This document shows positions 17,730-26,886 of a stretch of 64,000 bases of DNA, piece by piece. The stretch comes from Streptomyces sp. NBC_00704. Its GTDB lineage: Bacteria > Actinomycetota > Actinomycetes > Streptomycetales > Streptomycetaceae. The stretch covers positions 1,794,501 to 1,858,500 of the forward strand of contig NZ_CP109000.1 in NCBI RefSeq assembly GCF_036226605.1, read 5' to 3'. Both the position numbers and the translations under genes were made by a program. Each line of letters starts with the position of its first letter. Position 1 is the stretch's first letter. The notes beneath the pieces were generated by a model. That model was given only the letters and a program-made list of their open reading frames with translations, searched no databases and was not told where the DNA came from.

Positions 17730-18991
17730 GCCGTCCCATCACGGTCCTCGGCGCGGGCACGGGCGCGCCGCTGCCCGCCGGCGTGGCGGCCGGGGCTGAG
17801 CTCGTCGTGGGCGGACGCCGGCATCTGGACGCCGTGGAGCTGCCCGCGTCCGCCGAGCGCATCGTGCTCGGCCCGCTGGCGCCCGCCCTGGACGCCATCG
17901 CGGAGTACGTCGCCGAGGACCGGCGCGTGCTCGTGCTGGCCTCGGGCGACCCCGGCTTCTTCGGGATCGTGCGGGCGCTCGCCGAGCGGTTCGGGCCCCG
18001 GCTGCTCGACGTGCGGCCCGGCGTCTCCTCGGTGGCGGCCGCCTTCGCACGGCTCGGGCTGACCTGGGACGACGCCGTGGTCGTCAGCGCGCACGGGCGG
18101 GATCCGCGGACGGCGGTCAACGTCTGCCGGGCGCACCCGAAGACGGCCGTGCTGACCGGGCCGGGCGCCGGGCCCGCCGAGCTGGGCGCGGCCCTCGCGC
18201 GCAGCGCGCCCGGCCGCACGCTCGTGGTGGCGCGGTCGCTGGGCGATCCCGGACGCGAGCGCCTGGAACGGGTCTCCCCCGCCGAGGCCGCCGCACGCGA
18301 CTGGGGAAGCGCCGTGAACGTCGTGCTGTGCCTGGACGAGACCCGGACGCCGGGCCCGGCCCGCACGCTCGCCGGGCCCGCGGCCGGGCCCGCCGGTTGG
18401 GCGCTGCCCGAGGGCGACTTCGCGCACCGCGACTCGATGATCACCAAGTTCGAGGTGCGGGCGCTGGCCCTGGCCCGGCTCGGTCCGCGCCCCGGCGAGC
18501 TGGTCTGGGACGTCGGCTCCGGTTCGGGGTCGGTGGCCGTGGAGTGCGCCCGGCTCGGCGCCGCCGTCAGCGCCGTGGAGAAGGCGGCGGACGGCGTGGA
18601 GCGCGTCCGCGCCAACGCGGCGGCCCACGGCGTCGACGTGCACGTGGTGCACGGCGCCGCGCCGGACGCGCTGGACGGGCTCGACGAGCCCGACGCCGTG
18701 TTCGTCGGCGGGGGCGGCGGCGACCTGCCCGGCATCGTGGCGCGGTGCGCGCGGCGGGCCCGGCGCACGGTCGTGGTCGCCCTGGCCGCGCTGGACCGGG
18801 TGCCCGCGGTGCGCGCCGCGCTCACCGGCGCCGGCCTCGACTGCGACGGGGTGCTGCTGCAGTCCTCGCGGCTGGCGCCGCTGCCGGGCGACGTGACCCG
18901 GCTCGCGGCCGCCAATCCCGTCTTCCTGCTGTGGGGGAACCGGCGCACGGCCGGCCCGTCCCCCGTGAACCGAGAAGGAGTTGCCCAGTGA
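17726..18991 (+). CDS. cobL: Precorrin-6B C5,15-methyltransferase (decarboxylating) CobL
   Basis: A 421-residue two-domain enzyme. The N-terminal half (about 1-200) is a CbiE-type tetrapyrrole methylase with LASGDPGFFGIVRAL and DVRPGVSSVAAAFARLGL. The C-terminal half (about 220-400) is a CbiT-type Rossmann methyltransferase with WDVGSGSGSVAVECARLG and DAVFVGGGGGD. Together they methylate C5 and C15 and remove the C12 acetate carboxyl. ATGA and GTGA overlaps link it to cobM and the cbiG/cobJ gene. A GAAGGAG ribosome site for the next gene lies inside its last codons. Confidence 0.95.
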   Translation: MSRPITVLGAGTGAPLPAGVAAGAELVVGGRRHLDAVELPASAERIVLGPLAPALDAIAEYVAEDRRVLVLASGDPGFFGIVRALAERFGPRLLDVRPGVSSVAAAFARLGLTWDDAVVVSAHGRDPRTAVNVCRAHPKTAVLTGPGAGPAELGAALARSAPGRTLVVARSLGDPGRERLERVSPAEAAARDWGSAVNVVLCLDETRTPGPARTLAGPAAGPAGWALPEGDFAHRDSMITKFEVRALALARLGPRPGELVWDVGSGSGSVAVECARLGAAVSAVEKAADGVERVRANAAAHGVDVHVVHGAAPDALDGLDEPDAVFVGGGGGDLPGIVARCARRARRTVVVALAALDRVPAVRAALTGAGLDCDGVLLQSSRLAPLPGDVTRLAAANPVFLLWGNRRTAGPSPVNREGVAQ

Positions 18992-20703
18992 TCGGCCTCA
19001 TCTGCGCCACCGCGGCGGGCGCGGCGGCACGCGACCGGCTGGCCGCGGCCTGGCCGGACCGCACCCGCGTGTACGACGGGCCCGTGGGCGACGCCGTACG
19101 GCGGGCGTTCGGCGAGTGCGAGCAGCTCGTGTGCTTCCTCGCCACGGGCGCGGTCGTCCGGCTCGTCGCGCCCCTGCTGTCCGACAAGGCGTCCGACCCC
19201 GGTGTGGTGTGCGTCGACGAGGCCGGGCGGTTCGCCGTCTCGCTGGTCGGCGGACACGGCGGCGGCGCGAACGAACTCGCCGTCGTGGTGGGCGGGTTGC
19301 TGGGCGCGGAGCCCGTGGTGACCACGGCCACGGACGCGGTGGGCGTCCCCGGTCTGGACACCCTCGGCCTGCCGGTGGAGGGCGATGTGGCCGGCGTGAC
19401 ACGGGCCCTGCTGGACGGCGGGCCGGTCGCGCTGGACGCCGAGGTGGCGTGGCCGCTGCCGGCGCTGCCGTTCACGGCGCGCGAGCGCACGCCGGGCATG
19501 CCGGTCGTGCGCCTGACGGACCGCGCGGTCGCGCCCGGCGACGGCGAGGTGCTGGTGCGCCCGCCGTCCCTGGTCGTCGGCGTCGGCGCGTCCAGGGGCG
19601 TGCCGGCCGACGAGGTGCTCGGCCTGGTCGAGGGCGCGCTGCGGGACGCGGGGCTGTCCCCGCGCAGCCTCGCCGCGCTCGTCACGGTGGACGCCAAGCG
19701 CGACGAGCCCGGCATCGTCGAGGCGGCGGCGCGGCTCGCGGTGCCCGTGGTGACGTACCCGGCCGAGGAGCTGGCGAAGGTCGAGGTGCCCAACCCCTCC
19801 GACGCGCCCCTTGCGGCCGTGGGCACCCCGTCGGTCGCCGAGGCGTCCGCGCTCGCCCGCGGCGGTGAACTCCTGGTCCCCAAGCGCAAGTCGGCGCGGG
19901 CGGACGGGCACGCCTCGATGGCCACCTGCGCCGTCGTACGGCGTCCCGCGCGCGGCCGGCTCGCGGTCGTCGGGCTCGGTCCCGGCGCCCGCGACCTGCT
20001 CACCCCGCGCGCCGCGGCCGAGCTGCGCCGGGCCGCCGTGCTCGTCGGTCTCGACCAGTACGTCGACCAGATCCGCGACCTGCTGCGGCCGGGCACCCGG
20101 ATCCTGGAGTCCGGGCTGGGCGCCGAGGAGGAGCGGGCCCGCACGGCCGTCGAGGAGGCCCGGCGCGGACAGGCCGTCGCGCTCATCGGCAGCGGCGACG
20201 CGGGCGTGTACGCCATGGCCTCCCCCGCGCTCGCCGAGGCGTCCGACGACATCGACGTGGTCGGGGTGCCCGGCGTGACGGCCGCGCTCGCGGCCGGCGC
20301 GATCCTCGGCGCCCCGCTCGGCCACGACCACGTGTCCATCAGCCTCTCCGACCTGCACACGCCGTGGGAGGTCATCGAGCGCCGGGTGCGCGCGGCGGCC
20401 GAGGCGGATCTCGTGGTCACCTTCTACAACCCCCGTTCGCGGGGCCGCGACTGGCAGCTGCCCAAGGCGCTGTCGATCCTCGCCGGTCACCGGGACCCCG
20501 CCACGCCGGTGGGCGTCGTGCGCAACGCGTCCCGGCCGGACGGCACCAGCAGGCTGACCACGCTCGCCGAACTCGACCCGGCCTGGGTCGACATGATGAC
20601 GGTCGTCACCGTCGGCAACACCGCCACCCGGAACATCGCGGGACGCATGGTGACGCCCCGCGGCTACCGCTGGCAGGAAGCCGCGCCGGAACAGCCCCGA
20701 TGA
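18988..20703 (+). CDS. cobJ: CbiG-CobJ fusion: cobalt-precorrin-5A hydrolase plus precorrin-3B C17-methyltransferase
   Basis: A 571-residue fusion. Residues 1-320 form a CbiG-type protein: ATGAVVRLVAPLLSDKASDP and VSLVGGHGGGANELA are CbiG signatures, and VGVGASRGVPADEVL starts its C-terminal part. CbiG opens the ring-A lactone and releases acetaldehyde in the oxygen-independent pathway. Residues from about 323 form a CobJ/CbiH methylase: LAVVGLGPGARDLLTP, ALIGSGDAGVYAMASP and VVTFYNPRSRGRDWQL. Having CbiG beside the aerobic chelatase genes makes this a mosaic pathway. GTG at 18988 has a strong AGAAGGAG site and overlaps cobL. Confidence 0.94.
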   Translation: MIGLICATAAGAAARDRLAAAWPDRTRVYDGPVGDAVRRAFGECEQLVCFLATGAVVRLVAPLLSDKASDPGVVCVDEAGRFAVSLVGGHGGGANELAVVVGGLLGAEPVVTTATDAVGVPGLDTLGLPVEGDVAGVTRALLDGGPVALDAEVAWPLPALPFTARERTPGMPVVRLTDRAVAPGDGEVLVRPPSLVVGVGASRGVPADEVLGLVEGALRDAGLSPRSLAALVTVDAKRDEPGIVEAAARLAVPVVTYPAEELAKVEVPNPSDAPLAAVGTPSVAEASALARGGELLVPKRKSARADGHASMATCAVVRRPARGRLAVVGLGPGARDLLTPRAAAELRRAAVLVGLDQYVDQIRDLLRPGTRILESGLGAEEERARTAVEEARRGQAVALIGSGDAGVYAMASPALAEASDDIDVVGVPGVTAALAAGAILGAPLGHDHVSISLSDLHTPWEVIERRVRAAAEADLVVTFYNPRSRGRDWQLPKALSILAGHRDPATPVGVVRNASRPDGTSRLTTLAELDPAWVDMMTVVTVGNTATRNIAGRMVTPRGYRWQEAAPEQPR

Positions 20704-20780
20704 CCCGGCCGCCGCATCCACCCCGTCCCGAGCCCCATCTCGAGCCCCGTCCCGAGCCCGATCCCGAGGAGAACCAGTGA
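20700..20780 (+). CDS. 26-residue micro-ORF bridging cobJ and cbiX
   Basis: ATG at 20700 overlaps the cobJ stop as ATGA, and its TGA at 20778-20780 overlaps the GTG of cbiX as GTGA. Both are the same junction type used throughout this cluster. The peptide is Pro/Glu-rich with a four-residue repeat (RPEPHLEPRPEPDPEENQ), encoded by a 12-bp tandem DNA repeat (CCCGTCCCGAGC and variants). It may act as a translational relay across the 73-base gap, or be an accident of the repeat. cbiX has its own GAGGAG ribosome site, which weakens the need for a relay. Confidence 0.4.
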   Translation: MTRPPHPPRPEPHLEPRPEPDPEENQ

Positions 20781-21718
20781 CCACCCCGCCGCCCGCCCTG
20801 CTCATCGCCGGCCATGGCACCCGCGACGAGGCCGGAGCCGAGGCGTTCCGCGACTTCGTCCGGGAGCTGGGCCGCCGCCGTCCGGAACTGCCCGTCGCGG
20901 GCGGCTTCATCGAGCTGTCCCCGCCGCCGCTGGGCGACGCGGTGAGCGAACTGGTGGAGCGCGGCGTGCGGCGCTTCGCGGCCGTCCCGCTGATGCTGGT
21001 GTCCGCCGGACACGCCAAGGGCGACATCCCGGCCGCCCTGTCGCGCGAGAAGGAGCGCCATCCGGGGATCTCCTACACCTACGGGCGTCCGCTGGGCCCG
21101 CACCCGGCGCTGCTGAACGTGCTGGAGCGGCGGCTGGACGAGGCCCTGGGCACGGCGGACCGCACGCCCGGGGACGTGGCCGACGTGACCGTGCTGCTGG
21201 TCGGGCGCGGCTCGACGGACCCCGACGCCAACGCCGAGGTGCACAAGGCGGCCCGGCTGCTGTGGGAGGGACGCGGGTACGCGGGCGTGGAGACCGCGTT
21301 CGTCTCGCTGGCCGCCCCGGACGTGCCCGGCGGGCTGGACCGGTGCGCGCGGCTGGGCGCGCGGCGGATCGTCGTCCTGCCGTACTTCCTGTTCACCGGA
21401 ATCCTGCCGGACCGGGTGCGGCAGCAGACCGGGGACTGGGCGGCCGCGCACCCGGAGGTCGAGGTGCGCTCGGCCGACGTCATCGGTCCCGAGCCGGAGC
21501 TGCTCGACCTGGTGATGGAGCGGTACGAGGAGGCCGTCAAGGGCGACCTGCGGATGAACTGCGACTCGTGCGTGTACCGGATCGCGCTGCCGGGCTTCGA
21601 GGACAAGGTGGGGATGGCGCAGCAGCCGCACTTCCACCCCGACGACGAGGGACACCACCACGGCGGGCACCACCACGACGGCCACCACCACGGGCACCCG
21701 CACTCCCATGCGCACTGA
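20777..21718 (+). CDS. cbiX: Sirohydrochlorin cobaltochelatase CbiX, long form
   Basis: A 313-residue CbiX(L)-type chelatase. Two CbiX-like repeats are present: the first with IAGHGTRDEAG (His13) and MLVSAGHAKGDIP (His79), the pair expected to handle cobalt; the second with VLLVGRGSTDPDAN. A C-terminal MNCDSC (260-265) fits the MXCXXC motif reported to hold an Fe-S centre in Bacillus megaterium CbiX(L). The last 25 residues are His-rich (HHHGGHHHDGHHHGHPHSHAH spread over 292-313). It inserts cobalt early, into sirohydrochlorin. The 3' end overlaps cobC by 11 bases. Confidence 0.92.
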   Translation: MTTPPPALLIAGHGTRDEAGAEAFRDFVRELGRRRPELPVAGGFIELSPPPLGDAVSELVERGVRRFAAVPLMLVSAGHAKGDIPAALSREKERHPGISYTYGRPLGPHPALLNVLERRLDEALGTADRTPGDVADVTVLLVGRGSTDPDANAEVHKAARLLWEGRGYAGVETAFVSLAAPDVPGGLDRCARLGARRIVVLPYFLFTGILPDRVRQQTGDWAAAHPEVEVRSADVIGPEPELLDLVMERYEEAVKGDLRMNCDSCVYRIALPGFEDKVGMAQQPHFHPDDEGHHHGGHHHDGHHHGHPHSHAH

Positions 21719-22781
21719 GGACCTGGCCGGGGGCCACGACCTGCGCCATCACGGCGACGCCGAGGTGCGCGGGGACGGATCCGCGCTCGTCGACCTCGCC
21801 GTGAACGTCCGCGCGGACACCCCGCCGCGCTGGCTGCGCGAGCGCGTCGCCGCCTCCCTCGACGGCCTGGCGGCCTACCCGGACGGGCGGGCCGCGCGGG
21901 CGGCCGTCGCGGCACGGCACGGGCTGCCCGTCGAGCGGGTGCTGCTCACGGCCGGCGCGGCCGAGGCGTTCGTGCTGCTGGCGCGCGCCCTGGAGGTCCG
22001 CCGTCCGGTCGTCGTGCACCCGCAGTTCACCGAGCCGGAGGCGGCGCTGCGCGACGCCGGGCACAGCGTGGACCGGGTGCTGCTGCGGGAGGAGGACGGC
22101 TTCCGGCTGGATCCCGCGGACGTCCCCGAGGACGCGGACCTGGTGGTGATCGGCAACCCGACGAACCCGACGTCGGTGCTCCACCCGGCGGCGACGGTGC
22201 GGCGGCTGGCCAGGGCCGGGCGGACGCTGGTCGTCGACGAGGCGTTCATGGACGCGGTGCCGGGCGAGCGGGAGGCGCTGGCGGGGGCGACGGACGTGCC
22301 CGGTCTGGTCGTGCTGCGCAGCCTGACGAAGACCTGGGGGCTGGCGGGGCTGCGGATCGGGTACGTCCTCGCCGCGCCGGAGACGATCGCCGCGCTGGAG
22401 CGGGCGCAGCCCCTGTGGCCGGTGTCCTCGCCGGCGCTGGCGGCGGCGGAGGCGTGCATGGGGGCGCAGGCCCTGGCGGAGGCCGCGCACGCGGCGCACC
22501 GCGTGGCCGCGGACCGGGCGCACCTCGTGGCCGGGCTGGAGGAGTTCGCCGCCGACGGGCTGCGCGTGGCGGGACCGGCGCAGGGCCCGTTCGTCCTGGT
22601 CCGGCTGCCGCGGGCCGCCGCCGTCCGGGGGCATCTGCGCACCCTGGGCTTCGCCGTCCGGCGCGGGGACACCTTCCCGGGCCTCGACGAGGAGTGGCTG
22701 CGCCTGGCGGTCCGCGACCGCACCACGGTGAACCGTTTCCTCCAGGCCCTGGACCAGGCGCTGTCGCTGGCCAAGGGCTGA
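21708..22781 (+). CDS. cobC: CobC/CobD-type PLP decarboxylase or aminotransferase
   Basis: A 357-residue class I/II PLP enzyme. It is annotated here as the CobC-type protein of cobalamin clusters, probably L-threonine-O-3-phosphate decarboxylase supplying (R)-1-aminopropan-2-ol phosphate for the nucleotide loop. The PLP lysine is in SLTKTWGLAGLRIGY (Lys208); IGNPTNPTSVLHP and VVDEAFMDAVPGE are the other cofactor-site segments. The ATG at 21708 lies inside the 3' end of cbiX. A histidinol-phosphate aminotransferase-like activity is the alternative, but the position as last gene of the cob cluster favours the B12 role. Confidence 0.85.
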   Translation: MRTEDLAGGHDLRHHGDAEVRGDGSALVDLAVNVRADTPPRWLRERVAASLDGLAAYPDGRAARAAVAARHGLPVERVLLTAGAAEAFVLLARALEVRRPVVVHPQFTEPEAALRDAGHSVDRVLLREEDGFRLDPADVPEDADLVVIGNPTNPTSVLHPAATVRRLARAGRTLVVDEAFMDAVPGEREALAGATDVPGLVVLRSLTKTWGLAGLRIGYVLAAPETIAALERAQPLWPVSSPALAAAEACMGAQALAEAAHAAHRVAADRAHLVAGLEEFAADGLRVAGPAQGPFVLVRLPRAAAVRGHLRTLGFAVRRGDTFPGLDEEWLRLAVRDRTTVNRFLQALDQALSLAKG

Positions 22782-22917
22782 GGAGGCGGGCGGACGGGGG
22801 CGGAGGGGGGGACGGGGGCGGACGGGACCACGGTCGTCCCGGAACGCGCCGGCCGTGGGACAGGGCCGGGGCGGGTCGCCGGGGGGACGTCCGGCGGCCC
22901 GTCCCGCGTCCGTCCGG
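22782..22917. other. Convergent intergenic gap with hairpin potential
   Basis: Between the convergent cobC and LAxTG-protein genes lies a G-rich run followed by overlapping inverted repeats built on GGGAC/GTCCC (22824-22861), for example CGGGAC-N7-GTCCCG. It may serve as a two-way terminator, though no single long stem stands out. Confidence 0.4.
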
Positions 22918-23904
22918 TCAGCCGCGGCGGCGGGACAGGGCCACCGCTCCGCCGCCCGCGAGCAGCAGCGCCAGTGCCCCGCCCACCACATACGGCGTCG
23001 CCGAACTCCCCCCGGTCCGGGCCAGATCGGCCTCGGCGGGCGCGCCCTGGGCCTTGACGTCGGCCGCCGCGGGGGCGGCGGTGCTCGGCGCGGGGGCCTG
23101 CCCGGTCGCCGCCTCGTCGCCCTCGGCGGGTTCCCCGGGGCGCTGCGCCTCCTGTTCCTGTGCCGGCTCCGACGCCGCGGGCGTCCGGCAGCTGGATCTC
23201 GCGAGCGTCAGGGTGCCGGTGACCTCGGCGACGTTGAGGTGCAACGGGTTGACGGAGACGGTGAGTTCGAGGGCGGTGGTGGCGGCCGTGCGGGAGGTCG
23301 TCTCGCGCCGGGACAGGTCGAGGCGGACCTCTCCCACACCGGGCGCCTTCACCCGGGTGACGCCGCCCGCGGCGACGGACACCTTCTTCCCCAGGACGGT
23401 CACCGAGCCGGGCAGGTGGGACACGGCGACCGGGGCCTTGCCCGCCTCGCAGGTCGCCTTGGAGGTGACGACGCCGACCTCGACGACGGAGAGCAGCGGA
23501 AGGCCGGGGACGTGCAGCCGGGCGTGGACGAGGCGGGTGGACGCCTCGGCCTTCGTGCCGTCGGCCGTGGCCTTGGCCTCGGCGACGTCCGCGCGCAGGA
23601 CGCTGAAGGGCCGTCCCCCCGCGACGCCGTCGAGTTCGGCGCTCAGCGCGGTCTTCGCGGCGCTGCGGGGAGCCCGTACCTCGTTGAGGGAGACGGCGAG
23701 CGGGACGTGGACGGTCCTGTTCACCAGGGCCACGTCGAGGCCGGTGCGCAGGACGGACGCTTCGGCGCGGCCCCGGCCGCCTCCGGTCGCGTGGGCGGCG
23801 TCCGCGCCGGCCAGGGCGGCGGGACCCGCGGCCAGGGCGGTGGCCGCCGCGACGGCGGCGACGCGGCGGACGGGTGCGGGCATGCGGAAGGTGTTGCCGT
23901 ACAA
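22918..23904 (-). CDS. Secreted LAxTG cell-wall-anchored protein (SCO1860-like)
   Basis: A protein of about 328 residues with an N-terminal signal peptide (PAPVRRVAAVAAATALAAGP, cleavage near AHA-TGG), a beta-rich extracellular body, an Ala/Pro/Glu linker and a sortase tail: LARTGGSS, a hydrophobic segment and final SRRRG. LAxTG is the actinomycete class E sortase motif, usually LAETG; here the third position is Arg. By layout and position after cobC it matches the SCO1860 family as I remember it. TTG at 23904 follows GGGGG at a good distance; ATG at 23883 and TTG at 23943 are alternatives. Function unknown, at the cell surface. Confidence 0.82.
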   Translation of the reverse strand: MYGNTFRMPAPVRRVAAVAAATALAAGPAALAGADAAHATGGGRGRAEASVLRTGLDVALVNRTVHVPLAVSLNEVRAPRSAAKTALSAELDGVAGGRPFSVLRADVAEAKATADGTKAEASTRLVHARLHVPGLPLLSVVEVGVVTSKATCEAGKAPVAVSHLPGSVTVLGKKVSVAAGGVTRVKAPGVGEVRLDLSRRETTSRTAATTALELTVSVNPLHLNVAEVTGTLTLARSSCRTPAASEPAQEQEAQRPGEPAEGDEAATGQAPAPSTAAPAAADVKAQGAPAEADLARTGGSSATPYVVGGALALLLAGGGAVALSRRRG

Positions 23905-24147
23905 GGGTGGGACCCCCAGAGGAGACGCTTCGGGACCCCGCAAGAATTACGTACGAAGGGTGAACGGTCAGCGGGCCGACGTGAGTTCACTCCAACGTGG
24001 ATTCCTCGCGCACGCCTTCGAATCGAACGGCACGCGCGTTCCCCCGAGTCACCCTCGCCCCACCGCCGGGTTCTGCCGCAGCGCCCCGCGCCCGAGCGCC
24101 GTCGCGCCCGCCGCGTCCGGGGCCGCGCGCCTCCCGCTCGCCCGCCC

Positions 24148-25239
24148 TCAGCTCGTCACCTTCCCGTTCAGCACCACCCTGCGCGGCGCGGCCAGCACCC
24201 GGACGTCCGCGCGCGGGTCGCTGTCGTAGACCACCAGGTCCGCAGGGGCGCCCTCGGCCAGACCGGGGCGTCCGAGCCAGGCGCGTGCGCCCCAGCTCGC
24301 CGCCGAGAGCGCCGTGAGCGGCGGGATGCCGGCCGTGACCAGCTCGGCGACCTCCGCGGCCACCAGCCCGTGCGGCAGCGACCCGCCGGCGTCCGTGCCG
24401 ACGAAGACGGCGATGCCGGCGTCGTGGGCGTTGCGCACCGTGTCGTAGCGGCGCTCGTGCAGCCGGCGCATATGGGCCGCCCAGCGCGGGAACCTGCCCT
24501 CGCCCGCGGCGGCGAGGCCGGGGAAGGTGGCGATGTTCACCAGCGTCGGGACGATGGCCACGCCCCGTTCGGCGAACAGCGGGATCAGGTCCTCGGTGAG
24601 GCCCGTCGCGTGCTCGACGCAGTCGATGCCCGACTCGACCAGATCGCGCAGCGAGTTCTCGGCGAAGCAGTGGGCGGTGACCCGCGCGCCCAGCCGGTGG
24701 GCCTCGGCGATGGCCGCCTCGGCGGCCTCCCGCGGCCAGCTCGGAGCCAGGTCCCCGGCCTCGCGGTCGATCCAGTCGCCGACCAGCTTGACCCAGCCGT
24801 CGCCGCGCCGGGCCTCCCGGGCGACGTAGGCGACCAGGTCGTCGGGCTCGATCTCGTGGGCGTAGCCGCGCAGGTAGCGGCGGGTGCGGGCGATGTGCCG
24901 GCCCGCACGGATGATCTTCGGCAGGTCCTCGCGGTCGTCGGCCCACCGGGTGTCCGAGGGCGAGCCGGCGTCACGGATCAGCAGGGCGCCCGCGTCGCGG
25001 TCGGTGAGGGCCTGCTGCTCGGCGACGTCCCGCTCGACCGGCCCGTGCGGGCCGAGGCCGACGTGGCAGTGGGCGTCGACGAGTCCGGGCAGCGCCCAGC
25101 CCTCGGCGACGCGCACGTCGCGGGCGCCGACGGGACGGTCGTAGGAGATCCGCCCGCCGACGACCCACAGCTCGTCGCGGACGTCGTCGGGCCCGGCCAG
25201 GACCCGGCCCTTCACATGCAGCACCGGCAGATCGCTCAT
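24148..25239 (-). CDS. Metal-dependent amidohydrolase
   Basis: A 363-residue amidohydrolase-superfamily protein, probably cytoplasmic. Metal-ligand segments are VDAHCHVG (His57, His59), VTAHCFAENS, CVEHATGL and FVGTDAGGSLPHG with the catalytic Asp. The C-terminal ADLVVYDSDPRADV is the usual end of imidazolonepropionase- or prolidase-like members. ATG at 25239 follows AAGGTG; a GTG nine bases upstream is possible. Substrate is not evident; cyclic amide, imide or dipeptide hydrolysis are family options. It is transcribed in the same direction as the ABC transporter just upstream, 18 bases away, so it may belong to that operon and act on the imported compound. Confidence 0.85.
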   Translation of the reverse strand: MSDLPVLHVKGRVLAGPDDVRDELWVVGGRISYDRPVGARDVRVAEGWALPGLVDAHCHVGLGPHGPVERDVAEQQALTDRDAGALLIRDAGSPSDTRWADDREDLPKIIRAGRHIARTRRYLRGYAHEIEPDDLVAYVAREARRGDGWVKLVGDWIDREAGDLAPSWPREAAEAAIAEAHRLGARVTAHCFAENSLRDLVESGIDCVEHATGLTEDLIPLFAERGVAIVPTLVNIATFPGLAAAGEGRFPRWAAHMRRLHERRYDTVRNAHDAGIAVFVGTDAGGSLPHGLVAAEVAELVTAGIPPLTALSAASWGARAWLGRPGLAEGAPADLVVYDSDPRADVRVLAAPRRVVLNGKVTS

Positions 25240-25257
25240 GACCGGCACCTTAGTGAG

Positions 25258-26052
25258 CTACCGCTCCGAGCCGCTCACCTGGTCGGACTTCTCCTCCTCC
25301 ACCTCGGCCATCGCCGGGTCGAGGAGGCGGGAGAGGAAGTGGCGGGTGCGCTCGTGGCGGGGGTTGCCGATGACGTCGGCGGGGGCGCCGTCCTCGACGA
25401 TCACGCCGCCGTCCATGAAGACGACCCGGTCGGCGACCTCCTGCGCGAAGGTCATCTCGTGGGTGACGACCATCATCGTCATGCCCTCGTCGGCCAGCAT
25501 GCGCATGACGGCCAGGACGTCGCCCACCAGCTCCGGGTCGAGCGCCGACGTGGGCTCGTCGAAGAGCATCACCTCGGGGCCCATGGCCAGGGCGCGGGCG
25601 ATGGCGACGCGCTGCTGCTGCCCGCCGGAGAGGGAGGCCGGGTAGGCGGCCGCCTTGTCCGACAGGCCCACCCGCTCCAGGTTCTCGGCGGCCACCTTCG
25701 CCGCCTCCGCCTTGCCGCGCCGCAGCACCCGGCGCTGCGGCAGCGTGAGGTTGTCGGTCACGGACAGGTGCGGGAAGAGGTTGAACTGCTGGAAGACCAT
25801 GCCGATACGGCGCCGTACGGCGTCGATGTCGACGTCGGGGTCGGTGAGTTCCGTGCCGCCGACGAAGACCTTGCCCCCGGACGGCTCCTCCAGCAGGTTC
25901 ACGCAGCGCAGCAGCGTCGACTTGCCGGAGCCGGACGGCCCGATCACGCAGACGACCTCGCCCCGGCCGACCTCCAGGTCGATGCCCCGCAGCACCTCGT
26001 TGTCGCCGAACGACTTGTGCAGCGCGCGCACTTCGATCTCGGGTCGGCTCAT
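25258..26052 (-). CDS. Polar amino acid ABC transporter, ATP-binding subunit
   Basis: A 264-residue GlnQ-type ATPase. Walker [10 protein letters not shown] (39-47), Q-loop [12 protein letters not shown], signature [15 protein letters not shown], Walker [14 protein letters not shown] and switch HEM in [11 protein letters not shown] are all present. It powers import by the permease encoded just upstream, with which it overlaps by ATGA. The set ATPase, single permease and lipoprotein matches the HAAT family for glutamine, glutamate or related compounds. Confidence 0.95.
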   Translation of the reverse strand: MSRPEIEVRALHKSFGDNEVLRGIDLEVGRGEVVCVIGPSGSGKSTLLRCVNLLEEPSGGKVFVGGTELTDPDVDIDAVRRRIGMVFQQFNLFPHLSVTDNLTLPQRRVLRRGKAEAAKVAAENLERVGLSDKAAAYPASLSGGQQQRVAIARALAMGPEVMLFDEPTSALDPELVGDVLAVMRMLADEGMTMMVVTHEMTFAQEVADRVVFMDGGVIVEDGAPADVIGNPRHERTRHFLSRLLDPAMAEVEEEKSDQVSGSER

Positions 26053-26882
26053 TTCACGGCCTCCTGGGCCTTCGCCTCCATGCGGCGCACGACGAAGCCG
26101 AGCGGGATGGTCACCAGCAGGTAGCACAGGCCGGCGACCAGGATCGGCGTCGAGTTGGCGGTCGTACTGGCCAGGTCGCGGCCGTACTTGGACAGTTCGC
26201 GCTCCTCCAGCGTCACTCCGAGGAGCAGCACCAGGGAGGAGTCCTTGAAGAGCATGATCAGCTCGTTGGTGAGCGGCGGGAGGATGATCCGGAAGGCCTG
26301 CGGGATGACGACCGAGACCATGGCGCGCGCGGGCGAGAAGCCCAGCGAGCGGGCGGCCTCCGTCTGCCCCCTGGGCACGGCCTGGATGCCGGCGCGGAAC
26401 GTCTCCGCCATGTAGGCGGCGCCGATCAGGCCGAGCCCGAGGGCCGCCTTGCCGTAGGTGCCTCCGACGATCTCGGTGCCGGGGAAGGCGAGCGGGACGG
26501 CCACGCCGATGAACACGAAGATCAGCAGGGCGGGCAGGCCGCGGAAGATCTCGATGTAGACGCCGGCCAGCCAGCGGTACGGGCCCACCGAGGACAGCCG
26601 CATCAGCGCGACGACCAGCCCGAGCAGCAGGCCCAGCACGAACCCGGACACCGTGTACAGGACGGTGTTCTTCAGGGCCAGCGTGATGACGTCCGGGAAC
26701 ATCTGCCGGGCGATGTCCCACTGGGCGAACTGGTTCTTCAGCCGGCCCCAGTCCGCCGAGACCGCGAAGACGATCACGGCGGCGACGAAGACGGCGTACT
26801 GCGCGCCGCGCGAGAGGCTGCGCTTCTGCCGCCGGGTGAGGCCCTTCTTCTTCGGCTGGAGGGGTACGTCCGTGTCGGCCAT
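26049..26882 (-). CDS. Polar amino acid ABC transporter, permease
   Basis: A 277-residue membrane protein with a basic cytoplasmic start ([18 protein letters not shown]), about six hydrophobic helices and the His/Glu/Gln-transporter permease signature: [14 protein letters not shown] and the EAA loop [30 protein letters not shown] single permease would form a homodimer. It lies four bases downstream of the binding-protein gene and overlaps the ATPase gene. Confidence 0.94.
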   Translation of the reverse strand: MADTDVPLQPKKKGLTRRQKRSLSRGAQYAVFVAAVIVFAVSADWGRLKNQFAQWDIARQMFPDVITLALKNTVLYTVSGFVLGLLLGLVVALMRLSSVGPYRWLAGVYIEIFRGLPALLIFVFIGVAVPLAFPGTEIVGGTYGKAALGLGLIGAAYMAETFRAGIQAVPRGQTEAARSLGFSPARAMVSVVIPQAFRIILPPLTNELIMLFKDSSLVLLLGVTLEERELSKYGRDLASTTANSTPILVAGLCYLLVTIPLGFVVRRMEAKAQEAVK

Positions 26883-26886
26883 GGGG

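Noticed and set aside
23958..23966. GGGTGAAC, a reverse GTTCACCC, upstream of the LAxTG gene as a PHO box
   Set aside because: Only one half-site; no second 11-bp unit is adjacent.
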